A stretch of 64,000 nucleotides of DNA from JAAURB01 sp049649525 (GTDB taxonomy: Bacteria > Cyanobacteriota > Cyanobacteriia > Cyanobacteriales > Microcoleaceae): the NCBI GenBank assembly GCA_049649525.1, contig JBARZE010000050.1:310001-374000 (forward strand), in the 5' to 3' direction. Shown here piece after piece: positions 1 through 9,066 of this stretch (positions within the stretch are counted from its first letter, which is position 1; every line of letters begins with the position of its first letter). The notes under the pieces were generated by a model, which was given only the letters and a program-made list of their open reading frames with translations, was not told where the DNA came from and ran no database searches. Position numbers and translations under genes: made by a program.

Positions 1-2
1 AT

Positions 3-884
3 ATTGATAAAGTCGGCAAAGTTATTGCTGAAATCCAAGCTAAAGCGGGTTCAACTGAATATGTGAAAAAGCAAGCAAATTCCGGTCATTATTCAGGCGA
101 TATTATTACCAATTCAGAAAATACTGGGATTGAAGGTACACAAATTATTATTGATGTTGATGGAATTAAAAGCTTTCCCGTTAGTCAGGGTTTTGCTCAC
201 TGGGTGGCTGAAAATCCTTATTTAGCTGCTAATTTAATGTCTGCTGCTGCAACCGTTGGAGAAGTGGGGGGTGCAGGAATTCAAGGTGCAGTGATTAATG
301 CCACAATCAATATTTTACTGCAATCTATTAAAGTTTTAGGAGCTTATTGTAGAGGTGAAAAAGAACTGGCTGAAGCTGAATTATATAATCTAGTTCAATT
401 AGCTGTAGATGGCTTAAAAACTGGCTTTATTCGAGGTGCAGCAATTAAAGTCATTCAAAGGTTAACCAATGGAAATGCTTTTGCTGCATTAGGTTTTACT
501 ATTAGCGCTGAAGTTATCCCTGTTTTAATTCAGGTAATGCAGGATGAAATCACAGTTGAACAAGCCATTTCAAAAGTCGGCCCCAGAGTATTTACATCCG
601 GAATTATTACAACGGCTGTGATTTTATTTCCCCCTATTGGTATGGCTTTACTCAGTACTTCTGTGCTGCAAAGTATTTGGGAAGAAATCACACCAGAATG
701 GAAACAATTTATAATGAAAACAGCACAAACCACAGTAAAAGCTAGTCAAAAAGGCGTAGAAGCTGGCACTCAACATCTTCTGAAAAAACCGTGGGATTTA
801 ATGGGTAGTGCATCCGCTTCTTCTGCTACCTCTTCGGCTGAAATGCGAGCAATGCAAGACGAGTTAGATTTACTCTTAGAATAA
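3..884 (+). CDS. Hydrophobic hypothetical protein (5' end outside window)
   Basis: The frame is open to the left edge: codons from base 3 read IDKVGKVIAEIQ and run without a stop into the later GTG at 63, so the true start lies outside the window. I do not recognise the family. The visible 294 residues have a polar N-terminal part, an Ala/Gly-rich hydrophobic stretch (around AANLMSAAATVGEVGGAGIQ), two further hydrophobic segments (FAALGFTISAEVIPVLIQV and TTAVILFPPIGMALL) and a Ser/Ala-rich tail ending in acidic residues. This fits a membrane-associated protein. It ends 33 bp before the LRAT-like gene on the same strand, so the two are probably co-transcribed and may work together (inference). 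Confidence 0.75.
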   Translation: MDKVGKVIAEIQAKAGSTEYVKKQANSGHYSGDIITNSENTGIEGTQIIIDVDGIKSFPVSQGFAHWVAENPYLAANLMSAAATVGEVGGAGIQGAVINATINILLQSIKVLGAYCRGEKELAEAELYNLVQLAVDGLKTGFIRGAAIKVIQRLTNGNAFAALGFTISAEVIPVLIQVMQDEITVEQAISKVGPRVFTSGIITTAVILFPPIGMALLSTSVLQSIWEEITPEWKQFIMKTAQTTVKASQKGVEAGTQHLLKKPWDLMGSASASSATSSAEMRAMQDELDLLLE

Positions 885-917
885 TGTAAACTTTATCTTT
901 TTAATCAACTTAAAATT

Positions 918-1754
918 ATGAACAACTTTCAACCCGGACAAATTGTTAAACAAAATTATGGCGCAGTTGCTCATTACGCGATTGTCGTAGCTGAAAATCG
1001 TACGATTGGCTGGGTGAATACCTCGCAATTAGAAGTAAAACCGATTGAAAATCAAGCTTGGCAAGTCGTTAAAATTCGGGGTGAAGCCTTCGACTTCGAT
1101 ACGATTAAACGTAATATTAAATCCTTTAAGGATGCTCTAGAAACGGACAAACTGAGAGCTTATCACCCGACAGAATTTAACTGCGAACATTGGGCTACTT
1201 TAATGGTAACGGGTCAAGCCTATTCGACTCAATCTGGAACCGTGAAATTTAGCACATCAACAATTGTCGGCGGCGCGATGGTTGGGGTGGGTGCTTCGGC
1301 AGGCACAGTGGTGACGGTGGTTTCCACTCTCGGGGTCGCCGCTTCGACTGGGACAGCCATTAGTTCTCTCAGTGGCATAGCGGCAACCAATGCGGCATTA
1401 GCTTGGTTAGGCGGTGGGACGTTGGCGGCAGGAGGCGGTGGTGTGGCGGCAGGTGCTGCAATTGTTTCGGCGGTTTCGACCGGGGGTGCGGTGGTGGCAA
1501 TTGCGGGAGTGGGGTTAATTACTAAGCAAGTGTGGGAAAATCTGAATGAAGAACAACGTCAAACTATCACGAATAAAATTAATAATGCTACCCCAAATCA
1601 AGTGAAAGTGGCTTATGGGGTCAGCATCGAAACTGCACAGGAAATGTTTAATACAGCCTCGGGTTGGATGAATAAAGGTACATCTACCATTCATCAATCT
1701 TTTACGAAAATTAACCAGATGATTAAGGCAAATAAGTATTTAAAAGAACGATAA
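918..1754 (+). CDS. LRAT/NlpC-P60-superfamily domain protein with glycine-rich membrane tail
   Basis: 278 residues. The N-terminal ~95 residues look like a lecithin-retinol-acyltransferase-type domain, a circularly permuted NlpC/P60 fold: a His in AVAHYAIVV (H19) and the hallmark NCEHWA block (C89), matching the NCEHFV box of LRAT and H-Rev107 proteins. Members of this superfamily use Cys-His for acyl transfer or phospholipid and amide hydrolysis. Residues ~110-210 are very rich in Gly, Ala, Ser and Val (AWLGGGTLAAGGGG and similar), suggesting glycine-zipper membrane helices; a polar tail follows. I infer a membrane-anchored or membrane-inserting acyltransferase/lipase. It follows the hydrophobic gene by 33 bp. 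The substrate is unknown, and an effector or toxin role is only a possibility. Confidence 0.75.
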   Translation: MNNFQPGQIVKQNYGAVAHYAIVVAENRTIGWVNTSQLEVKPIENQAWQVVKIRGEAFDFDTIKRNIKSFKDALETDKLRAYHPTEFNCEHWATLMVTGQAYSTQSGTVKFSTSTIVGGAMVGVGASAGTVVTVVSTLGVAASTGTAISSLSGIAATNAALAWLGGGTLAAGGGGVAAGAAIVSAVSTGGAVVAIAGVGLITKQVWENLNEEQRQTITNKINNATPNQVKVAYGVSIETAQEMFNTASGWMNKGTSTIHQSFTKINQMIKANKYLKER

Positions 1755-1946
1755 AGTTGTGCATATTTTATTTTAAAGTGCGAGAATATATTGCGCTATA
1801 TATACTTTGTTAAACCCATTGCATAGAATCTGTAATTGCACTGAATTGAGCTAATTCTTATTCAATAAAAATCCGTAAAATCATCATTCTCATTGAACTG
1901 GTAGCTTAACTAAACTGAAAATAAGCTTAACAACCCGGTACAAGAG

Positions 1947-2258
1947 ATGAAATTTAAAAATATTGTATTATCTCTCGCTTCGTTTGTCACTATTTCAATC
2001 GGATATGTTTTACCCGGATTTGCGACTCCTGTTGGAGAAACAGCCCAATTATTCACTTATGATACAGGCTCTGAGGTCAATATTCGGATTGCTCCCACGA
2101 CTCTATCTGAATCCCCTCATTATGGTTTTAATGGTGACCCAGTGGTTGTAATCAGTGAAATCGAAGGAAAAGATGGTTATTATTGGTATTATGTGCGATT
2201 TGAGAAGTCTGAAGCAGAAGGTTGGGTAAGAGGAGATTTTATTTCATTTGATATGTAA
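1947..2258 (+). CDS. Small secreted SH3-domain protein
   Basis: 103 residues. The N-terminus (MKFKNIVLSLASFVTISIGY, cleavage plausible after GFA) is a typical Sec signal peptide. The rest resembles a bacterial SH3 (SH3_3/YgiM-like) domain: VNIRIAPTT near the start, then DPVVVISE, YYWYYVRF and a terminal GWVRGDFIS. Such domains usually bind cell wall or protein ligands in the periplasm. The ATG follows a purine-rich AAGAGA stretch. A different-frame reading of the same bases lacks the signal peptide and was discarded. Confidence 0.7.
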   Translation: MKFKNIVLSLASFVTISIGYVLPGFATPVGETAQLFTYDTGSEVNIRIAPTTLSESPHYGFNGDPVVVISEIEGKDGYYWYYVRFEKSEAEGWVRGDFISFDM

Positions 2259-2355
2259 ATTTCCTCTAAGTGGCGCATTTTTAATTATTAATTCATTAGT
2301 ATTCTCTCTGATTTATCCTCTGTATTTATTACTGAGGATTTTATTTTATATCCCC

Positions 2356-3006
2356 CTAAATCATAGGATAAAAACGTTTATTTTCTGGGGAATATTCCCA
2401 AGGAATCGCATCTGGATCTTTTTGCAAACTCCAGTGTGGAAACTCGGGTTTATATTTCCAATTGCGAATGGTACTCGGATGAACATTCAAGCGTTGAGCT
2501 AATTCCGATTGATTTAATTGAGTGGGACATGTCTCGGCAGCAGATAAGGGAAATAATGCGACTTCATTGCTATTTTGTTCAGGGGATGAAATCGCCTCAA
2601 TATTTGTCTCTGTAGCGCTTGACAAAAGAGACTGAACTGTTTCAAAATAATAAATAATTCCTCCCTGTTCTGTGACTTCAAACTGAGCTGAAAATTCAGC
2701 CGCTCGTTGATCGAGATATTGCTGAACTTGTGGAGGGGGAAGTTTAGCATTCATGGCTAAATCTAAGACAGTGATTCGCCCTTGATGTTGTTGAATGAGT
2801 CGATAGAAGATTTCATCGAGATTTCCCTTTTTTTGCTGTGTTTGTTGCTGATAACGTCGTAAAATTTGCCAAGCGCCTGAGGCAGCGGCGATCGCAATAA
2901 ATAGAGGGAGTATTTTCTGTAAAACAAGTAACAATAACGCAATCGGTAAAATGAGCGTTAAACTTGGACTTAAATTTTTAGAGGAATTGGGCGGAGATTC
3001 AGCCAT
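2356..3006 (-). CDS. Membrane-anchored protein with C-terminal HTH-like domain
   Basis: 216 residues. A hydrophobic stretch at ~15-45 (LPIALLLLVLQKILPLFIAI) looks like one or two membrane helices. A Gln-rich linker leads to a winged-helix-like region (EIFYRLIQQHQGRITVLDLA). The C-terminus contains QSELAQRLNVHPSTIRNWK, a good helix-turn-helix or MerR-like motif, followed by an aromatic FPHWSLQKDPDAIPWEYS segment. I infer a membrane-bound DNA-binding or protein-interaction protein of a cyanobacterial family I cannot name. It is transcribed towards the SH3 gene. Confidence 0.65.
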   Translation of the reverse strand: MAESPPNSSKNLSPSLTLILPIALLLLVLQKILPLFIAIAAASGAWQILRRYQQQTQQKKGNLDEIFYRLIQQHQGRITVLDLAMNAKLPPPQVQQYLDQRAAEFSAQFEVTEQGGIIYYFETVQSLLSSATETNIEAISSPEQNSNEVALFPLSAAETCPTQLNQSELAQRLNVHPSTIRNWKYKPEFPHWSLQKDPDAIPWEYSPENKRFYPMI

Positions 3007-3158
3007 AACTGTTGCTTGAAGTGTGCTGAGAAGACCATTACCTCAATCCCTAACCCCTTTGAGATTGGAGTCTCAGGTGAGTAAGCTTCTAAATGGAGCA
3101 GGCAAAATATCAAATCTTAGGATAACATTTTTCCAGATTCAGATGAACTTTAAGATTT

Positions 3159-3656
3159 ATGGATGTACTGTTGAAACCCCCGATTAAATCCCAAATTAAA
3201 CAGCCCAGAACGATATTTATATTAATTGCCACGACTTTATTTATCATGGCACGCTGCGGCGGTAGTCGAGTGCAATGTCAGAAAATGCTCTCAACAGTTA
3301 ATCAAGGTTATGCTCTGATTCATGCCAAACAAGATCGCTACGATGCTGATACCACTCAACAACTTGCAACCGAATTAGAAGCAACTGCGACACAAATCGA
3401 ATCGATAAAAATGAGCGATCGCCAATTAAAAATAATGCAAACTCAGTTTGCTACAGTTTACCGTGAACTCTCTCAAACCCTAGCTGAGATTGGCACAACC
3501 CTAAAAACAGGCGAACAAGCCCCGATTACCCTCAAAGGCCGTCAACAACTCGTCAGCGCCAGAGAACAACTCCTGACGGTGGGTTCATCTGCCAATCAAA
3601 CTGGGAAAAATGTAGATGCATTAATGAACGAAATTAATCAATATTGTCCTCAATGA
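3159..3656 (+). CDS. Conserved hypothetical, probably secreted or membrane-anchored
   Basis: 165 residues. An N-terminal hydrophobic segment (TIFILIATTLFIMARCGG) could be a signal peptide or a lipoprotein-like anchor, although the residues before the Cys are not an ideal lipobox. The remainder is helical and Gln/Thr-rich (many ATQIESIKMSDRQLKIM-type heptads) and ends in NEINQYCPQ, with a Cys that could pair with the N-terminal one. No enzymatic motif is visible. The stop codon overlaps the convergent downstream gene by 7 bp. Confidence 0.65.
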   Translation: MDVLLKPPIKSQIKQPRTIFILIATTLFIMARCGGSRVQCQKMLSTVNQGYALIHAKQDRYDADTTQQLATELEATATQIESIKMSDRQLKIMQTQFATVYRELSQTLAEIGTTLKTGEQAPITLKGRQQLVSAREQLLTVGSSANQTGKNVDALMNEINQYCPQ

Positions 3657-4141
3657 TGAACTTCAAGATTGAGAACATAACGACCGAGACACACCTTTTG
3701 TGACCATAATTCATATTCTAGGCGTAAATGTTCCGGTTGAGGATATCCGGTCAGTTGAAAATCTCGGGTAAAATTACGCAACCGTAGCTGACTCGGTAAG
3801 TTGCCCGCCTCCATCTGTAGATAATAACGACTTAAGCCATAAACCCCTTTTTGCCAAAGATGGCGATAACTAAAATGGCTATTTCCCTGCATCGTCATCA
3901 CTGCCCGGTTGGGAGAGACTTCTAACCACAATAGACGAGGTTTATTTGCCCCCATTTGTTGAGTGGTGAGGGGGACTGGGTCTAAAGGGCTCCCCTCAAC
4001 AATTTCCGGCTCGTGTAATAACAGATGAAACCGCTCTCGGTCTTTCTGGTAAACCGTTGCAGCCGTTTCAATCAAAGAGCGAATGGGTAAGTCAGTTGAG
4101 ACGACAGACAGACTAACCGGTTTACGATAATGAGTTAGCAT
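3650..4141 (-). CDS. Conserved hypothetical protein
   Basis: 163 residues, no signal peptide or membrane segment. It has a mixed alpha/beta composition with several aromatic/basic patches (HFSYRHLWQKGVYGLSRYYL; LRLRNFTRDFQLTGYPQPEH). I do not recognise the family or any catalytic motif. It converges on the preceding + strand gene with a 7-bp overlap of the stop codons and is divergent from aroA, with a 97-bp gap that should hold both promoters. Confidence 0.6.
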   Translation of the reverse strand: MLTHYRKPVSLSVVSTDLPIRSLIETAATVYQKDRERFHLLLHEPEIVEGSPLDPVPLTTQQMGANKPRLLWLEVSPNRAVMTMQGNSHFSYRHLWQKGVYGLSRYYLQMEAGNLPSQLRLRNFTRDFQLTGYPQPEHLRLEYELWSQKVCLGRYVLNLEVHH

Positions 4142-4238
4142 ACGGTAATTTTAGTAAAAGAATGTGACCCAGTCTCTATGAGGACACGGAGCCAACAAAG
4201 CGGTAGGATAATTAGGGCAATCGTTCCTACTACTCTCT

Positions 4239-5588
4239 ATGCTATCTGCAATTGTTGCAACACAACAGACCAAACAACAGCAAATTCTCACGATTAACTC
4301 TCCCACAACAGGCTTATCTCTGCAAGGCCGGATTCAGATTCCGGGGGATAAATCCATCTCTCACCGGGCTTTAATGTTGGGTTCTCTGGCGACTGGGACC
4401 ACCACCATTCAAGGATTATTACTGGGAGCAGACCCCCAAAGTACAGCCCAATGTTTCGCGAATATGGGCGCTACAATTTCTGATTTAAATTCTCAACAAA
4501 TTCAAGTCGAAGGCATTGGACTGGGGCAATTACGCGAACCGAATCAAGTTTTGGATGTGGGCAACTCCGGCACAACGTTACGCCTGATGCTGGGGATTTT
4601 GGCTTCTCACCCAGATCGATTTTTTACCATCACAGGAGATGAGTCTATCCGACGGCGACCCATGGGACGAGTCGTACAACCATTACAACAGATGGGGGCA
4701 ATGATCTATGGTCGTCAAGGGGCCACTCTCGCGCCACTGGCGGTACAAGGACAATCACTTAAACCCATTCACTATCATTCTCCCATCGCCTCAGCCCAGG
4801 TGAAATCCTGTATTTTACTGGCGGGTTTAATGACACAAGGACAAACAACCGTCACCGAACCCGCCTTATCCCGAGATCACAGTGAACGAATGTTGCGGGC
4901 GTTTGGGGCAGATATTGCGGTTGATCCCGATACATTGAGTGTAACCGTGACAGGCCCAGCTCAACTCACAGGTCAGACAGTTGTAGTGCCGGGGGATATT
5001 AGTTCGGCTGCGTTTTGGCTGGTGGCAGCAGCCATTGTCCCCGGTTCAGAATTAGTGATTGAAAATGTCGGTGTTAATCCCACTCGTACAGGTATTTTGG
5101 CCGCCTTGGAATTGATGGAAGCAGATATTCAACTCGAACAACAACGGATTGTGGCGGGTGAACCTGTGGCTGATTTACGAGTGCGTCACAGTCGTTTGAA
5201 AGCCTGTACAATTGAAGGGGCATTGATTCCGCGTTTAATCGACGAAATTCCGATTTTAGCTGTAGCAGCGGCATTTGCTGAAGGTACAACCATCATTCGC
5301 AATGCAGAAGAACTTCGAGTCAAAGAAAGCGATCGAATTGCCGCGATGGCCACTGAATTAACCCGATTAGGCGCTAAAATCACAGAATTATCCGATGGTT
5401 TAGAAATTACAGGCGGTGCAACTTTCATCGGAAACCAAGTCGATAGCTACAGCGATCATCGGGTGGCGATGAGTTTAGCAATTGCTGCGCTTAATGCTCA
5501 GGGAATCACGACTATTCATCATGCTGAAGCAGCGGATATTTCTTATCCAGAATTTACTGCAACTTTACAACAAATTTGTCACTCATAA
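4239..5588 (+). CDS. aroA: 3-phosphoshikimate 1-carboxyvinyltransferase (EPSP synthase)
   Basis: 449 residues. Catalyses transfer of enolpyruvyl from PEP to shikimate-3-phosphate in the cytosolic shikimate pathway to chorismate. The sequence shows GDKSISHRALMLGSLATGTT near the N-terminus, the phosphate-binding NSGTTLRLMLGIL block, RRRPMGRV, SAQVK, RDHSE, NPTR and the terminal DHRVAMS block. GDKS, SAQVK, RDHSE and NPTR together match the motifs described for class II EPSP synthases. Length is normal for the family. The annotated start gives a short extra N-terminal segment before the conserved core. It is monocistronic here. Confidence 0.97.
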   Translation: MLSAIVATQQTKQQQILTINSPTTGLSLQGRIQIPGDKSISHRALMLGSLATGTTTIQGLLLGADPQSTAQCFANMGATISDLNSQQIQVEGIGLGQLREPNQVLDVGNSGTTLRLMLGILASHPDRFFTITGDESIRRRPMGRVVQPLQQMGAMIYGRQGATLAPLAVQGQSLKPIHYHSPIASAQVKSCILLAGLMTQGQTTVTEPALSRDHSERMLRAFGADIAVDPDTLSVTVTGPAQLTGQTVVVPGDISSAAFWLVAAAIVPGSELVIENVGVNPTRTGILAALELMEADIQLEQQRIVAGEPVADLRVRHSRLKACTIEGALIPRLIDEIPILAVAAAFAEGTTIIRNAEELRVKESDRIAAMATELTRLGAKITELSDGLEITGGATFIGNQVDSYSDHRVAMSLAIAALNAQGITTIHHAEAADISYPEFTATLQQICHS

Positions 5589-5796
5589 TTTTTCCAAGTG
5601 ATCTGTCTCACACTCAATTTATCAAATAATTGTTAAAAACAGTTGAAGATTAACATTAGATACAACCAAGCTATTGCTACTTTAGGTAATTCTCAGAAAA
5701 TAAAGTCTATATTTGCGTCACTGCAATTGAGGTAAAAAACCATAAAAAATTATTTGACAATTTATTACTTAACTGTCCGTTTATTAAACAGCAACA

Positions 5797-8787
5797 ATGT
5801 GGGAACCTTTCAACCAGATTTTTTCAACGCAGTTTATTCCTCATGGCCATTGCTATCTGTGGCAGACTCAATTGCTGGGGTTACATCTAATCTCAGATGT
5901 CGGCATCACATTAGCCTATTTTGCCATTTCATTACTACTGTTTTATTTCATCCGTCAACGCCGAGATGCACCGTTTAGCGGAATTTTTCTGTGGTTTAGT
6001 GCCTTTATTTTGTCCTGTGGCATTACCCACCTGATGTCAGTGATTACTTTATGGTATCCGTTGTATTGGGTATCTGGAATTGTTAAAGCATTTACAGGTT
6101 TAATTTCAATCACAACAGCCCTATTACTATATCAGTTAATGCCTCAATTGCTCGCTCTTCCCACTCCAGAATCACTGCGTCAAGCCAATCAGTCTCTACA
6201 GCATGAAATTGAAGAACGACAACGAATTGAAGTAGAATTAAGAGAATCTCAACAACTGTTACAATTGGTTTGTGATACCTTGCCGCAACGGGTTTTTTGG
6301 AAAGATAAAAACTTAAATTACTTAGGTTGTAATCAAAAATTAGCAGAAGATGCGGGATTACAATCTTCAGATGAAATTATTGGAAAAAAAGATAGTGAGT
6401 TAACGTGGAAAGCCTCAGCACCGCTCTATAATGGGGACGATAAAATTGTAATAGAAAGTGGGATAGAAAAAGTTAATTATGAAGAAGCAAAAATACTTGA
6501 TGATGGTAGAACTCTGTGGCTGAAAACGAGTAAAATTCCCTTACGAAACTTATCAGGTGAGATTTTTGGTGTATTTGGTTGCTATGAAGATATTAGCGAT
6601 CGCAAACAATCTGATATTGAATTAAAAAAATCCAAAAAATTACTGCGCCGTGTGATTGATAATATCCCACAATTTATCTTTTGGAAAGATCGGAATTTAG
6701 TTTATTTAGGTTGTAATCAAAAGTTTGCTGAACTTGTGGGATTATCCGATCATCAAGAAATTATTGGCAAAACAGATTATGATTTACCCTGGACAAAAAC
6801 AGAAGCCGAATTTTACCGCCAACAGGATAAAAAAGTCACAGAAAATGACCAACCTGAATTGCATCGTGTAGAACAGCGTTTACAAGTTGATAAAACCTTA
6901 ATTTGGGTTGAAGTGAATAAAATCCCGCTTCATGATAACGAAGGGAAAGTCATTGGTGTGATTGGAACTTACGAAGATATCACACAACGTCGCCAAGTAG
7001 ATGAAGCTTTACGCGCTTCTCAAACAGATTTAAGAACAATTTTTGATAGTGTTTATGATGCCATTTTTGTTCAAGAACTTCAGGGTAAAATTATTGATGT
7101 GAATAAAACAGCGTTGAAAATGTTTGGTATCACTCATAAACAAGCGACTCAACTTTCTATCGGAAAAGATTTATCTGGCTTAGAACTTTCCTCAAAACAA
7201 CTTTCGCACATTTGGCAACAGGCAATGGCGGGCAAACGTCAACTATTTGAATGGAAAGCAAAACGACCCTATGATAATTCTATATTCGATGTTGAGATAT
7301 TTATCCGCAAAGTCAAACTGAATAATCGAGATGTTTTACTAACCAATATTCGTAATATTACCGCATGCAAAAAGACTGAAATCGCCCTAAAGCAACAGCT
7401 ACAACTCGCAGCCTTTCGGACTGAAATTGACGCAGCACTCACCCGAGAAAACACCCTGTTTCAGATACTCAAACACTGTACAGATGCCATTATTAGACAT
7501 CTCAATGCGACATTGGCTCGAATTTGGATTTTCAACCCAACGGACAATTTATTAGAATTACAAGCCAGTTCTGGCATCTATACTTCTCTCAACGGAAAAC
7601 ACACTGACATTCCTCTAGAAAAAACTAAAATTAACCAAATTAGCCAGACGGGTAAACCTCATTTAGTTAATAATATCTCCAGCGATCCTGATATGGAAAA
7701 CCCCCAATGGGCGCAGCAAGAAGGAATTATTGCCTTTGCGGGTTATCCTTTAATGGTGAAAGATCGCTTATTTGGGGTGATTACTTTATTTGCTCAGAAC
7801 CCTTTACCCAAAAAGACCTTAGAAGCCCTCGCATTAGCCGCTGATGAGATTGCACTGGGAATTGGTCGCAAACAGGCAGAAATTGCATTGCAGCAGTCTG
7901 AAGCCCAATCACGACAGCGTGCGACTCAACTGCAGCAAACCCTAGAACAACTCGAGCAAGCCCAAACACAATTGATTCAAAGTGAGAAAATGTCAGCTTT
8001 GGGTGAAATGATGGCAGGTATTGCTCATGAAATTAATAATCCGGTGAGTTTCATTGCGGGAAATTTATCCCCAGCAGAGATGTATTTGCAAGATTTGACA
8101 GAGCATTTAAAGCTGTATCAGCAACAGTTTCCCGATCCTGGTCAAATGATTGAAGAACATCAACAAGAAATTGATTTAGACTATTTATTAATAGATTTTT
8201 ATAATTTAATTACCTCGATGAAAGTCGGTGTAGAACGGATTCGCGGGATCAGCACTTCTATGCGAGTTTTTTCCAGGTCAGATCAAGAGAAAAAAGTTTT
8301 ATTTGATATTCAAGCAGGAATTGAAAGTACCTTAATGCTGTTAAAGCACCGACTGAAAGCCACTTCAAGTCGTCCAGAGATTCATATTATTCAAGACTAT
8401 GAAAAAATTCCGGCTATTTCTTGCTATCCCGGACAGTTAAATCAAGTTTTTATGAATATTTTAGCTAATGCGATTGATGCTTTTGATGAACAAATAGTGT
8501 TATCTCAGAATAGTCAAGTTTTTTATCAAATTTATATTCAAACAGAACTGATTAATGAAGATACAGCTCTTTTGATTCGGATTAAAGATAATGGTCCGGG
8601 GATGCCAGAAGAACTAAAATATAAAATTTTTGATTATTTATTTACAACCAAAGCCGTCGGTAAAGGAACTGGCCTCGGCTTATCAATTTCCCGACAAATT
8701 ATTGAACAAAAACATCACGGAACTTTAGCGGTTTGTTCAGAAATAGGAGTGGGAACTGAGTTTATTATTACTCTTCCTTTATTATAG
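5797..8787 (+). CDS. Ethylene-receptor-like hybrid sensor: EBD-PAS-PAS-PAS-GAF-histidine kinase
   Basis: 996 residues. Residues ~20-125 form three or four membrane helices resembling the ETR1 ethylene-binding domain: D34 in LISDV and C74/H78 in LSCGITHLM keep the D-x39-C-x3-H spacing of plant ETR1 (D25, C65, H69), the copper/ethylene ligands. Next come two related PAS domains (FWKDKNLNYLGCNQ and FWKDRNLVYLGCNQ, both with trailing PAC segments), a third PAS, a GAF domain (~540-700), a coiled coil, and a kinase core with H744 in GIAHEINNP, the N-box MNILANAIDAF, DNGPGMP and GTGLGLSI. It should autophosphorylate at H744 and donate to an unlinked response regulator. Ligand binding is inferred from the conserved residues only. 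No receiver domain is present. Confidence 0.9.
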   Translation: MWEPFNQIFSTQFIPHGHCYLWQTQLLGLHLISDVGITLAYFAISLLLFYFIRQRRDAPFSGIFLWFSAFILSCGITHLMSVITLWYPLYWVSGIVKAFTGLISITTALLLYQLMPQLLALPTPESLRQANQSLQHEIEERQRIEVELRESQQLLQLVCDTLPQRVFWKDKNLNYLGCNQKLAEDAGLQSSDEIIGKKDSELTWKASAPLYNGDDKIVIESGIEKVNYEEAKILDDGRTLWLKTSKIPLRNLSGEIFGVFGCYEDISDRKQSDIELKKSKKLLRRVIDNIPQFIFWKDRNLVYLGCNQKFAELVGLSDHQEIIGKTDYDLPWTKTEAEFYRQQDKKVTENDQPELHRVEQRLQVDKTLIWVEVNKIPLHDNEGKVIGVIGTYEDITQRRQVDEALRASQTDLRTIFDSVYDAIFVQELQGKIIDVNKTALKMFGITHKQATQLSIGKDLSGLELSSKQLSHIWQQAMAGKRQLFEWKAKRPYDNSIFDVEIFIRKVKLNNRDVLLTNIRNITACKKTEIALKQQLQLAAFRTEIDAALTRENTLFQILKHCTDAIIRHLNATLARIWIFNPTDNLLELQASSGIYTSLNGKHTDIPLEKTKINQISQTGKPHLVNNISSDPDMENPQWAQQEGIIAFAGYPLMVKDRLFGVITLFAQNPLPKKTLEALALAADEIALGIGRKQAEIALQQSEAQSRQRATQLQQTLEQLEQAQTQLIQSEKMSALGEMMAGIAHEINNPVSFIAGNLSPAEMYLQDLTEHLKLYQQQFPDPGQMIEEHQQEIDLDYLLIDFYNLITSMKVGVERIRGISTSMRVFSRSDQEKKVLFDIQAGIESTLMLLKHRLKATSSRPEIHIIQDYEKIPAISCYPGQLNQVFMNILANAIDAFDEQIVLSQNSQVFYQIYIQTELINEDTALLIRIKDNGPGMPEELKYKIFDYLFTTKAVGKGTGLGLSISRQIIEQKHHGTLAVCSEIGVGTEFIITLPLL

Positions 8788-9066
8788 TAAAAGGGTTTTC
8801 TGAGTCGGATATTCTCAGCAAGCGCCTGAAATATAGCAAGATCACAACACAGGCTACAAACTGTTAACATAGCAGTAAATAAGTATATTGATCGCCAGAT
8901 GATCTACTCTCGAAGTCAATCCGGACTGAACCCCAATTCGTTATAATGTTATTTTAATCAGAAAATAAGCCCCTCGTGTTTTTTGTACTTTTGTCGTTCA
9001 TTCTAATTTGATAGAACTTTAGATCAAATTCAACAGTCATTACTCACACACTTTAAACTCACTATT

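Noticed and set aside
1819..1850. TTGCATAG upstream of the SH3 gene as an eighth copy of the cluster element
   Set aside because: No TA box at 20-21 bp (ATTGAG there) and the start codon is over 110 bp away, unlike the other copies.
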